A stretch of DNA of 27,105 nucleotides. Source: JBMNRY01 sp050944915. Its GTDB lineage: Bacteria > Bacillota > Limnochordia > JAAZLZ01. The position numbers and the translations under genes were made by a program. The stretch covers positions 1 through 27,105 of the forward strand of contig JBMNRY010000018.1 in NCBI GenBank assembly GCA_050944915.1. Reading direction: 5' to 3'. Under the pieces are notes generated by a model, which ran no database searches, was not told the DNA's origin, and worked only from the letters and a program-made list of their open reading frames with translations. Positions 7,985 through 16,943 of this stretch are shown here, in pieces. The stretch's first letter is position 1. Each line of letters starts with the position of its first letter.

Positions 7985-9463
7985 ATGGTAGGGGTAAGTC
8001 TTCACCAGTTATTAGACGGATTACCGGTGTATGAATGTCGGGGTGGGGAACAGAGAATCACAGGTATCGCTTACGATTCCCGTCAGGTCCAGCGGGGGGA
8101 TCTCTTCGTTTGCATTCGGGGAGAACGTTTTGACGGCCATGATTTCATCCCCCAAGCCTTAGAGCGGGGAGCAGTGGCGGTTTTGGTCCAGGAGAGGCTA
8201 TCATTGGGTGATCTGCCCTATGCCCTCGTCGATGATTCCCGAGGGGCCTTAGGATCTGTAGCCGCCAAGTTTTATGATTATCCTGCCTCCAAAATGGGTT
8301 TGATCGGCATAACCGGGACCAACGGGAAAACGACGACTACATATATGATCAGGCAGATCTTGACTACTGCCGGTTACAAAGTAGGTCTTTTCGGCACCAT
8401 ACAGAACATGATCGGTGAGGAGATCCTACCGGCCCAGCGGACCACGCCGGAGTCATTAGATTTGCAGCGTACCTTAGCCCAAATGTATGAGCAGGGAGTC
8501 CAGTGGGTGGTCATGGAGGTTTCCTCCCATGCCATCCAGTTGGAGCGGATTAAGGGTTGTTCCTTTGATGTGGGCATCTTTACGAATATCACCCAAGATC
8601 ACTTGGATTTCCACGGGGATTTCGCCAGCTACTTAGCGGTCAAGGCCCGTTTTTTCACCCAATTAGGGTTAGGTCCGGTGAAGAAAGATTCTCCCCTAGC
8701 CATCATCAACGGTGATGATCCCTATTATCGAAAGATTATGCCCCCCCAGGGTCGGACCCTCCTTTATGGCATCCACAACCAAGACCTCCATTGGCGGGGG
8801 GAAGAGATCATCGTCGATTCTCAAGGAATCGCCTTCCAGGCTTGCCGTGACGGGGAGCGGATCCCGGTGCGGACTTCTATGACGGGGCGGTTCAATGTTT
8901 ACAATGCTTTGGCCGCTATCGCCTGTGGGGGAGCCATCGGGGTGCCGGGGGAAGTTGTGGCGGAAGGGTTAAGGAGTATGACCGGTGTTCCCGGTCGCTT
9001 TGAACGGGTCGATTGTGGGCAAGATTTCACTGTCATCGTCGATTATGCCCATACACCCGATGGATTGGAGAATGTGTTGCAAGCTGCCCGAGCCATGACT
9101 CCCGGGCGTTTGATCGTTGTTTTCGGTTGTGGTGGCGATCGGGACCGCTCCAAGCGGCCGTTGATGGGGGCCATCGCCGGAAAGTACGGGGATTATATAA
9201 TCGTTACCTCCGATAACCCCCGCAGTGAAGACCCGGCGGCCATTTGTGCCGAGATCGAAGGGGGCCTAGCCAAGACCGGGGCCGATTATACCGTCGAAAT
9301 CGACCGCCGGGCAGCCATCGATTTGGGGATTAGTCGGGCCCAAAGGGGCGATTTAGTTTTAATTGCCGGTAAAGGCCACGAGACCGGTCAGCAGTTTAAG
9401 GATTACACCATTCCTTTCGATGATCGACAAGTGGCCGCCGAAGTTTTAAGGGAAAGGATTTAG
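7985..9463 (+). CDS. murE: UDP-MurNAc-tripeptide synthetase MurE (meso-DAP type)
   Basis: MurE adds the third stem-peptide residue to UDP-MurNAc-L-Ala-D-Glu in the cytoplasm using ATP. The 492-residue protein shows the Mur-ligase order: N-terminal UDP-binding part (AYDSRQVQRGDLFVCIRG, about 29-46), central ATPase with P-loop GTNGKTTT (111-118), the carbamylated-lysine region EVSSHAIQLERI, and the C-terminal domain. DNPR at 410-413 is the specificity motif for meso-diaminopimelate over lysine, so the wall should be mDAP type. The ATG at 7985 has only a weak GGGTGAT upstream. A 48-bp gap after ftsI is one of the longer gaps in the cluster. Confidence 0.97.
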   Translation: MVGVSLHQLLDGLPVYECRGGEQRITGIAYDSRQVQRGDLFVCIRGERFDGHDFIPQALERGAVAVLVQERLSLGDLPYALVDDSRGALGSVAAKFYDYPASKMGLIGITGTNGKTTTTYMIRQILTTAGYKVGLFGTIQNMIGEEILPAQRTTPESLDLQRTLAQMYEQGVQWVVMEVSSHAIQLERIKGCSFDVGIFTNITQDHLDFHGDFASYLAVKARFFTQLGLGPVKKDSPLAIINGDDPYYRKIMPPQGRTLLYGIHNQDLHWRGEEIIVDSQGIAFQACRDGERIPVRTSMTGRFNVYNALAAIACGGAIGVPGEVVAEGLRSMTGVPGRFERVDCGQDFTVIVDYAHTPDGLENVLQAARAMTPGRLIVVFGCGGDRDRSKRPLMGAIAGKYGDYIIVTSDNPRSEDPAAICAEIEGGLAKTGADYTVEIDRRAAIDLGISRAQRGDLVLIAGKGHETGQQFKDYTIPFDDRQVAAEVLRERI

Positions 9464-9466
9464 ACA

Positions 9467-10843
9467 GTGGAACTGAACATCCTGGAAGTAGCCCAAAGGA
9501 TCGGAGCGGAGGTCATCGGCTCCCACAGCCCTGTGATCACCGGGGTGAGCATCGATTCCCGGCAAATCCAACGGGGAGATCTTTTTGTTCCCCTCCCCGG
9601 TGAACGGGTCGATGGCCATGATTTCATCGCCCAGGCCCAGGCTAAGGGCGCTGTGGCCAGTCTCGTGGAAAGGGGTCGGCAAGGGAATTTCCCCGGGTTG
9701 ACCTTACTGGTGGTAGAGGACAATTTGACGGCCCTACAGCAGTTGGCTGCCTACTGGCGGGACCAATTGGAGGTCCAAGTGGTAGCGGTGACGGGCAGCA
9801 ACGGTAAAACGACGACCAAGGATATGGTCGCGTCCATTTTGGCAAGACTGGGGCCGACGGTGAAAAATCCTGGGAATTACAACAACGATATCGGCTTGCC
9901 TTTAACTTTGTTCCAGGCCCGGAAGGAACATCGCTTCATCGTGGTGGAAATGGGCATGCGGGGATTGGGCGAAATCAGTCGGTTAGCGGCCATCGCCCGG
10001 CCCCACATCGGTGTGGTGACCAATGTGGGCCCAGTCCATTTGGAGTTGTTAGGAAGTTTAACGAACATCGCCCGGGCCAAGGGCGAATTGATCGCTGCTT
10101 TGCCCCCTGATGGCTGGGCTGTTCTCAATGGCGATGATCCCCATGTGAAGGCCATGGCCGCGCAGCATAAAGGTCAAAGCCTGTTTTTCGGTTTAAATAG
10201 TGGCCAGTTAAAGGCCCAAGGTATCCGCCAGGACGGTGGTGGAGTAGCCTTTACCCTCTGTTGGGAAGGGGAAAAAGCCGACGTCCAACTGCCCCTGCCC
10301 GGGCGCCATAATGTGTACAATGGGTTGGCCGCGGCCGGTGTCGGACTGACTTTAGGGGCCAGCCTTGAGGATATCCGAAGGGGATTGGCCACCTTTGAAC
10401 CGTCGAAAATGCGGATGGAGGTCTGCCCACTGCCCCAGGGGATAGTGGTCTTAAACGATGCTTATAACGCGAGTCCCCTCTCCATGGCCGCCGCGTTGGA
10501 TACCTTGGAGGATTTTCCCGGCGAGATGAAGATCGCCCTTTTAGGCGATATGTTAGAGTTGGGTCCCCAAGGGGTAGAACTCCATCGTCAGTTGGGACGC
10601 CAAGGGGCAAAAATCGTCGATGCTTTGATCACCATCGGCCCTTTGGGGCGGGAGATAGCCCAAGGAGCTAAGGAAGCAGGTTTGACCCGGGTTGAGCATT
10701 GCGCCGATCACGGGGAGGCACTGGAGATCCTGGAAAAATGGGCTGAACCGGGATCGGTGATCCTAGTAAAGGCTTCCCGGGGAATGGCTTTGGAAAGGGT
10801 CATCACCCCCTTTATCGCCCGAAGGAGTGGTCATGATGGATAG
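9467..10843 (+). CDS. murF: UDP-MurNAc-tripeptide--D-Ala-D-Ala ligase MurF
   Basis: MurF adds the D-Ala-D-Ala dipeptide, completing the UDP-MurNAc-pentapeptide. The 458-residue length is typical. The N-terminal region (SIDSRQIQRGDLFVPLPGER) parallels MurE. The central domain has the P-loop GSNGKTTTKD (110-119) and the MurF-specific NPGNYNNDIGLPLTL, and the C-terminal part has NDAYNASPLSM. It starts with GTG at 9467, three bases after the murE stop, with its purine-rich ribosome-binding site inside the end of murE, so coupling is likely. Its end overlaps mraY. Confidence 0.97.
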   Translation: MELNILEVAQRIGAEVIGSHSPVITGVSIDSRQIQRGDLFVPLPGERVDGHDFIAQAQAKGAVASLVERGRQGNFPGLTLLVVEDNLTALQQLAAYWRDQLEVQVVAVTGSNGKTTTKDMVASILARLGPTVKNPGNYNNDIGLPLTLFQARKEHRFIVVEMGMRGLGEISRLAAIARPHIGVVTNVGPVHLELLGSLTNIARAKGELIAALPPDGWAVLNGDDPHVKAMAAQHKGQSLFFGLNSGQLKAQGIRQDGGGVAFTLCWEGEKADVQLPLPGRHNVYNGLAAAGVGLTLGASLEDIRRGLATFEPSKMRMEVCPLPQGIVVLNDAYNASPLSMAAALDTLEDFPGEMKIALLGDMLELGPQGVELHRQLGRQGAKIVDALITIGPLGREIAQGAKEAGLTRVEHCADHGEALEILEKWAEPGSVILVKASRGMALERVITPFIARRSGHDG

Positions 10844-11807
10844 ACCCCTTTATGCCCTTGGGATGGCCTTCGCCATCGCTTTATTGCTAGGTCCCTCTAC
10901 CATTGCTTGGTTACATCGGTTAAAATTTGGCCAAAGCATTAGGGATGACGGCCCCCAGACCCATTTGAAAAAAAGCGGCACACCCACCATGGGCGGCGTG
11001 TTGATCATTTTTGCCTATTTTTTAGCGACTTGGTTTTTTAGTCTTTCTGATCAGCGATTGACATATGCTTTACTTGTGGCTGTCGGATACGGCTTGATCG
11101 GACTTATCGATGATTTTATTATTGTCGTTCACAAAAGGTCTTTAGGCCTGCGGGCCCGTCACAAGCTCGTGGCCCAAGGGCTATTAGCTTTACTCTTGGC
11201 CTTGTTTGCCCTCATGGAAGTCGGTCCTCAACTATTGGTGCCCTTTAGCACCAAGGTGCTCACCTTACCTCCTGGGCTCTATTTGATTTTTGTCGTTTTC
11301 GTCATGGTGGGGACGGCTAATGCCGTCAACCTCACCGATGGACTAGATGGATTAGCCGCGGGGACCACCGCCATCGCCGCTTTAGCTTATACGTTGATTT
11401 GTCTATTCTTGGAACAACGGGAACTGGCCGTTTTTGCCGCGTCTGTCGCCGGTGCTTGCCTAGGCTTTTCCTGGTTCAATTCCCATCCCGCCCAGGTGTT
11501 TATGGGTGATACCGGCTCCTTATCCTTGGGCGGTGCCTTAGGAGCCATCGCGGTGTTAACGGGTACCTCCTTGTTTTTACCCATCATCGGCGGCTTGTTC
11601 CTCTTGGAGACATTATCGGTCATCTTGCAAGTCACCTATTTTCGTTTGACTAAGGGCAAACGGATCTTGCGGATGACGCCCCTACATCATCATTTCGAGT
11701 TGGTCGGCTGGGCGGAAACCAAGGTAGTGACCCGTTTTTGGCTTTTGGCGTTAGTCTTGGCTTTAATCGGTTTGTATGGGCTGCCGGGATTTGCGCTGTT
11801 AGATTAA
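10833..11807 (+). CDS. mraY: phospho-MurNAc-pentapeptide transferase MraY
   Basis: MraY transfers phospho-MurNAc-pentapeptide to undecaprenyl phosphate, making lipid I at the inner membrane face. This 324-residue polytopic protein (about 10 membrane segments) has KKSGTPTMGG near the N-terminus, the catalytic Asp pair at 93-94 (GLIDDFIIV), NAVNLTDGLDGLAAG, FMGDTGSLSLGG and the histidine cluster MTPLHHHFE. AAGGAG at 10822-10827 fits ATG 10833 or 10836. A GTG at 10827 overlaps the ribosome-binding site itself and is unlikely. It overlaps murF by 8-11 bp. murD normally follows but is absent here. Confidence 0.97.
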   Translation: MMDRPLYALGMAFAIALLLGPSTIAWLHRLKFGQSIRDDGPQTHLKKSGTPTMGGVLIIFAYFLATWFFSLSDQRLTYALLVAVGYGLIGLIDDFIIVVHKRSLGLRARHKLVAQGLLALLLALFALMEVGPQLLVPFSTKVLTLPPGLYLIFVVFVMVGTANAVNLTDGLDGLAAGTTAIAALAYTLICLFLEQRELAVFAASVAGACLGFSWFNSHPAQVFMGDTGSLSLGGALGAIAVLTGTSLFLPIIGGLFLLETLSVILQVTYFRLTKGKRILRMTPLHHHFELVGWAETKVVTRFWLLALVLALIGLYGLPGFALLD

Positions 11808-11823
11808 GAGGGAGGGAAGGGCG

Positions 11824-12915
11824 ATGCCTAAAAAAAGAGCCTTACCCGATGTGGGCATTATCTCGGCAACGGTTATCCTTTTGGTCATCGGTATTGTCAT
11901 GGTTTTTAGCGCCAGTTCCGTTTCCAGTTTGGCCGAACATCGGGATCCCTATTTTTACTTAAAAAGGCAGCTATTATGGGCCGGCTTAGGGTTGATGAGC
12001 ATGGTCGTCCTATCCCATATCGATTACCATATTTTCCAAAGGCTGGCTTGGCCGGCGGTCTTGTCCTGTATCCTGCTGTTGATTGTGGTCCTTGTCATCG
12101 GTCCTGTAGTCGGGGGCTCCCGGCGTTGGATTCCCCTGGGTTTTTTCAATGTCCAACCTTCTGAACTGGCAAAGTTGGGAGTTATCTTTTACATAGCGGC
12201 CTTTTGCTCCCGTAAACGGGGTAATTTGCGCTCCTTTTGGTATGGGTTTGTGCCGCCATTGCTTGTTATCGGCCTTACCTTTCTCTTGATTTTGGCGGAA
12301 CCCGACTTTGGCACGGGGGTCGCCTTGTTTATGACCAGTATGCTGATGCTTTTTGCTGCTGGAGCCCAAATCAAGCATCTGCTCTTGGTGGGAGCGGCGG
12401 CCATACCGCCTCTGGTGGCTTTGATTTATCTGGCTCCCTATCGGTTACGACGGTTGATGGCCTTTGTCGACCCTTGGGCCGATCCCCTTGATTCAGGGTG
12501 GAATATTATCCAGTCGTTGTTGGCCATCGGTTCCGGAGGATTTTTCGGAGTCGGTTTAGGTCAGGGTAAAGAAAAATACCTTTACTTGCCTGAGGCCCAT
12601 ACCGACTTTATCTTTGCCGTCCTCGCCGAGGAGTTAGGTTTCCTGGGAGCCGGCTTAGTAGTGGTGCTCTTCTTCTATTTCGCCTGGCGGGGGTTAAAGG
12701 TAGCCCTCCACGCCCCCGATTATTTCGGCACCCTCTTGGCCGTAGGCATCACCAGCATGGTTGCTTTCCAGGCCTTGATTAATATTGGGGTTGTTACCGG
12801 TTCTTTACCGGTAACGGGGATCACTCTGCCCTTGATTAGTTTTGGCGGCTCCTCTTTGTTAATCACCCTTACCGGTATCGGTATCTTATTGAATATTTCC
12901 CGTTGGCAACGTTAA
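11824..12915 (+). CDS. ftsW: SEDS peptidoglycan glycosyltransferase FtsW/SpoVE
   Basis: The 363-residue SEDS protein polymerises lipid II with its cognate class B PBP, here most likely the ftsI product. It has about ten membrane segments and the family blocks VGGSRRWIPLGFFNVQPSEL, AEPDFGTGVALF, PEAHTDFIFAVLAEELGF (with the putative catalytic Asp261) and PVTGITLPLISFGGSSLL. The ATG at 11824 follows a GGGAGGGAAGG tract. It sits directly between mraY and murG. It could be the vegetative FtsW or sporulation SpoVE, which sequence alone does not separate. Confidence 0.95.
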   Translation: MPKKRALPDVGIISATVILLVIGIVMVFSASSVSSLAEHRDPYFYLKRQLLWAGLGLMSMVVLSHIDYHIFQRLAWPAVLSCILLLIVVLVIGPVVGGSRRWIPLGFFNVQPSELAKLGVIFYIAAFCSRKRGNLRSFWYGFVPPLLVIGLTFLLILAEPDFGTGVALFMTSMLMLFAAGAQIKHLLLVGAAAIPPLVALIYLAPYRLRRLMAFVDPWADPLDSGWNIIQSLLAIGSGGFFGVGLGQGKEKYLYLPEAHTDFIFAVLAEELGFLGAGLVVVLFFYFAWRGLKVALHAPDYFGTLLAVGITSMVAFQALINIGVVTGSLPVTGITLPLISFGGSSLLITLTGIGILLNISRWQR

Positions 12916-12930
12916 AGGGGTGGTCGGGAC

Positions 12931-14070
12931 ATGGGACGGCTATTAATTGCCGCTGGAGGTACCGGCGGTCATATTTATCCTGGATTGACTATCGCTACCG
13001 AGTGGCAGCACCGCTATCCCGCGGGGGAAGTCCTTTTCGTCGGGACCCGCCATGGATTGGAGGGTCGCCTTGTGCCCCAAGGGGGCTTTCCTTTGCAGTT
13101 CGTTCAGGCGGCTCCCCTGAGCCGTAAACCATCTTTAGCCACCCTGGGGGGATTAGCCCGCACCAGCTGGGGTTTGGCCCAAGCCTTAAGGCTCATTTCC
13201 TCTTTCCGGCCGACGGTAGTGGTTGGTACAGGAGGTTATGCCGCAGGCCCCGTTCTGGCCGCGGCCATCTTAGCCCGCAAGCCGACCCTCATCCAGGAGC
13301 AAAATGCTTATCCCGGATTGACAAACCGCCTGTTGGCCCGCTGGGTCGACGTTATCGCCTTAGGTTACGAAGAGGCGGGACATTTTCTATCCTCCCGGGC
13401 CCGTCAGGTGATAACCGGCAATCCCATCCGCAAGGAGATCGTCAGCCAGTCTAGGGCGGGTGGTTTGAAAAATTTGCAGATTTCGGAAGAAAAAAGGGTG
13501 CTGGTGGTCTTCGGAGCCAGCCAAGGGGCCCGGCAGATCAACCAAGCCATGATCGACAATTACCGGCAGTTGGTTAAGAAGGAGAACCTGCAGGTGATCC
13601 ATCAAACAGGTCCCCGGGAGTATGACCGGGTCTTGGAGGCCCTGGGGTCTTTAGGGACTCTGGAGCCTAGGGGTGATGGCCATGCCTTTGGCAATCTTTG
13701 GATCCTGCCCTATATTCACAACATGCCCGATGTTTTAGCGGTGGCCCATCTAGTGGTGGCCAGGGCTGGGGCTATTTCCATCGCAGAGCTGACCGCCCGG
13801 GGTTTGCCGGCCATCCTAGTTCCCTATCCCTATGCGGCGGAGAATCATCAGGAACGCAATGCCCGGGTCTTGGAGCAGGCTGGAGCGGCCCGGGTCATTC
13901 TCGATAGAGAACTAACGGGTCCTGCCTTGTGGGTTGCCCTGGAAGAGCTGTTGTCCCACGACTCTGTTCTGGAACGGATGGCCGCGGCCAGTAAAAAATT
14001 GGGCCGCCCCGAAGCTGTCGAGCGTATCGTCGATCTTATCGAGGAACTGGCCGGACTAGCTTCAGATTAG
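12931..14070 (+). CDS. murG: lipid II synthase MurG
   Basis: MurG adds GlcNAc from UDP-GlcNAc to lipid I at the cytoplasmic membrane face. The 379-residue GT28 glycosyltransferase has the N-terminal AAGGTGGHIYPGLTIA, then VGTGGYAAGPV and QEQNAYPGLTNR. The C-terminal donor domain has FGASQGARQIN, the counterpart of the usual GGSLGA loop with the first Gly replaced by Phe-Gly-Ala, and ARAGAISIAELTARGLPAIL followed by ENHQERNA. The ATG at 12931 follows AAAGGGGTGG by seven bases. A 116-bp spacer separates it from murC. Confidence 0.97.
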   Translation: MGRLLIAAGGTGGHIYPGLTIATEWQHRYPAGEVLFVGTRHGLEGRLVPQGGFPLQFVQAAPLSRKPSLATLGGLARTSWGLAQALRLISSFRPTVVVGTGGYAAGPVLAAAILARKPTLIQEQNAYPGLTNRLLARWVDVIALGYEEAGHFLSSRARQVITGNPIRKEIVSQSRAGGLKNLQISEEKRVLVVFGASQGARQINQAMIDNYRQLVKKENLQVIHQTGPREYDRVLEALGSLGTLEPRGDGHAFGNLWILPYIHNMPDVLAVAHLVVARAGAISIAELTARGLPAILVPYPYAAENHQERNARVLEQAGAARVILDRELTGPALWVALEELLSHDSVLERMAAASKKLGRPEAVERIVDLIEELAGLASD

Positions 14071-14186
14071 GGTAAGTTTCGGAGGACAAGCCTCCTAGGA
14101 ACCAGGTAGTTCGGGTCAGAATAGTATGAATTGGCTGTCTTCGGGGGGAGGAACTAGTTCACTGGCACCGAAAGGAAGTGGATTCA

Positions 14187-15578
14187 TTGGAGCAATATGC
14201 GAAATTACACTTTGTGGGCATTGGTGGTGCCGGGATGAGTGGCATTGCCAGGCTCTTAGCCCAGCGGGGGGTAGAAATAACCGGGTCTGATTTGGTTGAA
14301 TCACCCCGGATCGATCGCTTGCGGCAGCTGGGGATCAAGGTTTTCATCGGACATCGGGCCGAGAACCTTTTGCAACCCCAAGGAGTCGTTGTCTCCTCCG
14401 CTGTTTCGCCTACAAACGTGGAATTGGTGGAAGCCCGTAAAAGGGGTATTCCCATTCTTAGCCGTGCCCAGATGTTAGGCCGCTTAATGGCTGATTATGA
14501 TGGTATCGCTATCGCCGGTACCCACGGCAAGACGACGACGACAGCCATGATCGGACATATGTTGGCTGGATGTGATGCCAATCCCATCGTCGTCATCGGT
14601 GGAGAATGTCGAGATACCGGCTCCAATGTCCGCTGTGGTCTCGGTCCCCATTTCGTCGCCGAAGCCGATGAAAGCGATGGCTCCTTTTTAGAGCTCAGCC
14701 CAAAAACCGCGGTCATTACCAACATTGAAGCCGATCATCTGGAACACTACGGTTCTTTTGGGGCCATCATCGATGCCTTCCAAGCCTTCTTAGAAAAACT
14801 GCCTTCCGATGGGTTGGCCATCCTTTGCTCCGATGACCCCCAGATCAAAGAACTCCTCCCCCAGGTTAAAAAACACCACCTATGTTATGGTTTTCTTCCA
14901 GGGGCCCATGTTCGAGGAGGAGGTTTGGCCCTCGGTCCCCAGGGCAGCCGGTGTCCAGTCTACCATGGTGATCGTTTATTGGGCACCTTGGAACTAAGGA
15001 TCCCCGGTCGGCATAATATGCTTAATGCTTTGGCCGCTGTGGCTGTAGGTTTGCACTTAGGCTATCCCTTTTCCCAAATTACGGACGCCCTGGCCAGTTT
15101 CGCCGGTGTTAACCGCCGTTTCCATATCATAGGGGAACGGGACGATGTTTTAGTCGTTGACGATTATGCCCACCATCCGACGGAGATAAAAGCGACCCTC
15201 GCCGCGGCCCGTACCCTAGGTCGTCGGGTCATCGTTGTGTTCCAACCCCACCGCTATTCCCGGACCTATCATTTGGCAGGGGAGTTGGCAACCGCCTTCG
15301 AAGGGGCCGATGAAGTGATTATCACTGATATTTATGCCGCTGGGGAAGCTCCCATTGCCGGGGTGAGCGGGGAAGTTTTGGCCGAAGGAGTCGCGGAACA
15401 AAAGGGGAGCGGTGTCCACTACTGTGGAGAATTAGGGGCTATTCCCGGTTTCCTGGAGACTATAGCTCAGTCGGGGGATTTAGTCTTGACCATGGGGGCC
15501 GGGAATATCGACCAAGTGGCCCATGCCTATCTAAACGGGGTGCCGGGGCAATTAATCGGCTCGGGTCAACGGGGGTAG
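14187..15578 (+). CDS. murC: UDP-N-acetylmuramate--L-alanine ligase MurC
   Basis: MurC attaches L-Ala to UDP-MurNAc, the first step of the stem peptide. The protein is 463 residues from the TTG chosen here. It has the N-terminal Rossmann loop HFVGIGGAGMSGIARLLA, the MurC-type P-loop GTHGKTTTT (111-119), EADESDGSFLELSP, NIEADHLEHYG, and the C-terminal VVDDYAHHPTEIKATL and FQPHRYSRT. AAAGGAAG (14171-14178) lies eight bases before TTG 14187. The alternative GTG at 14178 overlaps that site. MurD is the closest relative, but GTHGK and DYAHHP indicate MurC. Confidence 0.96.
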   Translation: MEQYAKLHFVGIGGAGMSGIARLLAQRGVEITGSDLVESPRIDRLRQLGIKVFIGHRAENLLQPQGVVVSSAVSPTNVELVEARKRGIPILSRAQMLGRLMADYDGIAIAGTHGKTTTTAMIGHMLAGCDANPIVVIGGECRDTGSNVRCGLGPHFVAEADESDGSFLELSPKTAVITNIEADHLEHYGSFGAIIDAFQAFLEKLPSDGLAILCSDDPQIKELLPQVKKHHLCYGFLPGAHVRGGGLALGPQGSRCPVYHGDRLLGTLELRIPGRHNMLNALAAVAVGLHLGYPFSQITDALASFAGVNRRFHIIGERDDVLVVDDYAHHPTEIKATLAAARTLGRRVIVVFQPHRYSRTYHLAGELATAFEGADEVIITDIYAAGEAPIAGVSGEVLAEGVAEQKGSGVHYCGELGAIPGFLETIAQSGDLVLTMGAGNIDQVAHAYLNGVPGQLIGSGQRG

Positions 15579-15604
15579 TTGTCCCGCAGCGGGAGGTGAC
15601 CGGA

Positions 15605-16876
15605 TTGGAGAAACTTTATATCAATGGGGGAGTCCCCTTAAGGGGCGAGGTCCAGATCAGTGGGGCGAAAAACGCCGTCCTCAAGATAATGGCCGCGGCG
15701 TTATTAGGTCAGGGGCCGAGCCTGCTGAGCAATGTTCCCCAGATTCGCGATGTGAAGACCATGTGTTCCGTTTTACGCAGTTTGGGGGCCCAAGTGGAAT
15801 CAGGCCATGGGACGGTGAAAATCGATCCGGGAACGGGATTGATGAATACGGCCCCCCATGATCTGGTGAAAGGGATGCGGGCTTCTATTCAGGTTTTGGG
15901 TCCCCTCCTCGGTCGTCTCGGGGAAGTGAAGGTGGCCCTTCCCGGTGGTTGTGCCATCGGTGATCGTCCTATCGACATGCACCTGGAAGGCTTAAAGGCC
16001 ATGGGGGCAGAAATTAGGGATGAACATGGCTATGTTTTGGCCCGGGCCACAAAGCTGCGGGGGGCCCGGATTCATCTTGATTATCCCAGCGTTGGAGCTA
16101 CCGAAAATTTGATGATGGCGGCCAGCTTGGCCGAAGGGGAGACGGTGCTTTTAAACCCGGCCAAAGAACCGGAAATCATCGAAAGCCAACGCTTTCTTAA
16201 TAAAATGGGTGCCCAAATCCGGGGTGCCGGCACTAATCGCATTGTGATCAAGGGAGTTCGGCAGCTTAAAGGTGCCGATTATCGGGTGGGTCCCGATCGG
16301 ATCGAAGCGGGAACCTTCATGGTGGCCGCGGCCCTCACGGGAGGGGAGATCCTTATCAACGGCGCCGTCGAGGAACATCTAGGTGCGGTGATCCATAAAC
16401 TCCAACAGGCCGGGGTCCAGTTGCAGTTTATGGAGGGGAACCGGGTTTTAGTTCGGAGTAAGGAAAAGCTACAGCCTATCCAGTTGCGCACCATGCCCTA
16501 TCCAGGCTTTCCTACCGATATGCAGCCCCAATTCATGGTCTTAAGTACCGTTGCCGCTGGAGTGAGCATCATCACCGAGGCTGTTTACAATAATCGGTTT
16601 AAGCATGTTAACGACTTGCGGCGGATGGGTGCCGACATCTACGTGGAAGGCCGGACCGCGGTGATTAAAGGGACCCAATTCCTTTCTGGTGCCTGTGTTA
16701 CCTGTCCCGATTTGCGGGCCGGTGCCGCGTTGGTCTTGGCTGGCTTAGCGGCTAACGGTCAGACCGTCGTTGAAGATATCGCCCATATCGATCGGGGTTA
16801 TGAAAATCTGGAAAGCAAGTTGGCCCAGTTGGGGGCCGATATCGTCCGTCAACAATCGGGGGAACAGGCTTGTTAA
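15605..16876 (+). CDS. murA: UDP-N-acetylglucosamine 1-carboxyvinyltransferase MurA
   Basis: MurA transfers enolpyruvate from PEP to UDP-GlcNAc, the committed step of peptidoglycan synthesis. From TTG 15605 the protein is 423 residues. It begins MEKLYINGGVPLRGEVQISG and contains SGAKNAVLKIMAAALL, the active-site loop PGGCAIGDRPIDMHLEGL with catalytic Cys116 (the fosfomycin target, so sensitivity is expected), and the C-terminal half of the EPSP-synthase-like repeat fold (PTDMQPQFMVLS, FKHVNDLRRMGADI). GGGAGG (15591-15596) lies eight bases before this TTG, and the GTG at 15596 lies inside that site. murB normally sits between murC and this gene but is missing here. Confidence 0.95.
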   Translation: MEKLYINGGVPLRGEVQISGAKNAVLKIMAAALLGQGPSLLSNVPQIRDVKTMCSVLRSLGAQVESGHGTVKIDPGTGLMNTAPHDLVKGMRASIQVLGPLLGRLGEVKVALPGGCAIGDRPIDMHLEGLKAMGAEIRDEHGYVLARATKLRGARIHLDYPSVGATENLMMAASLAEGETVLLNPAKEPEIIESQRFLNKMGAQIRGAGTNRIVIKGVRQLKGADYRVGPDRIEAGTFMVAAALTGGEILINGAVEEHLGAVIHKLQQAGVQLQFMEGNRVLVRSKEKLQPIQLRTMPYPGFPTDMQPQFMVLSTVAAGVSIITEAVYNNRFKHVNDLRRMGADIYVEGRTAVIKGTQFLSGACVTCPDLRAGAALVLAGLAANGQTVVEDIAHIDRGYENLESKLAQLGADIVRQQSGEQAC

Positions 16877-16879
16877 GAG

Positions 16880-16908
16880 TTTCCCGAACTACTAGTTTAT
16901 GGTATAAT
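16880..16908 (+). promoter_or_regulatory. internal sigma-A promoter upstream of ftsQ/divIB
   Basis: A perfect TATAAT (16903-16908) has the extended -10 TG at 16900-16901. The -35 is weak (TTTCCC, 16880-16885), with 17-bp spacing. It lies in the 67-bp gap after murA and would let ftsQ and ftsZ be transcribed apart from the long upstream operon. Confidence 0.65.
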
Positions 16909-16943
16909 TATCCCGATAAGATTCCAGTGGGGAGGACGGAGCC

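Noticed and set aside
14151..14160. GAACTAGTTC as an SOS (LexA/DinR) box
   Set aside because: The known Gram-positive site needs GAAC and GTTC separated by four bases; here the gap is two.
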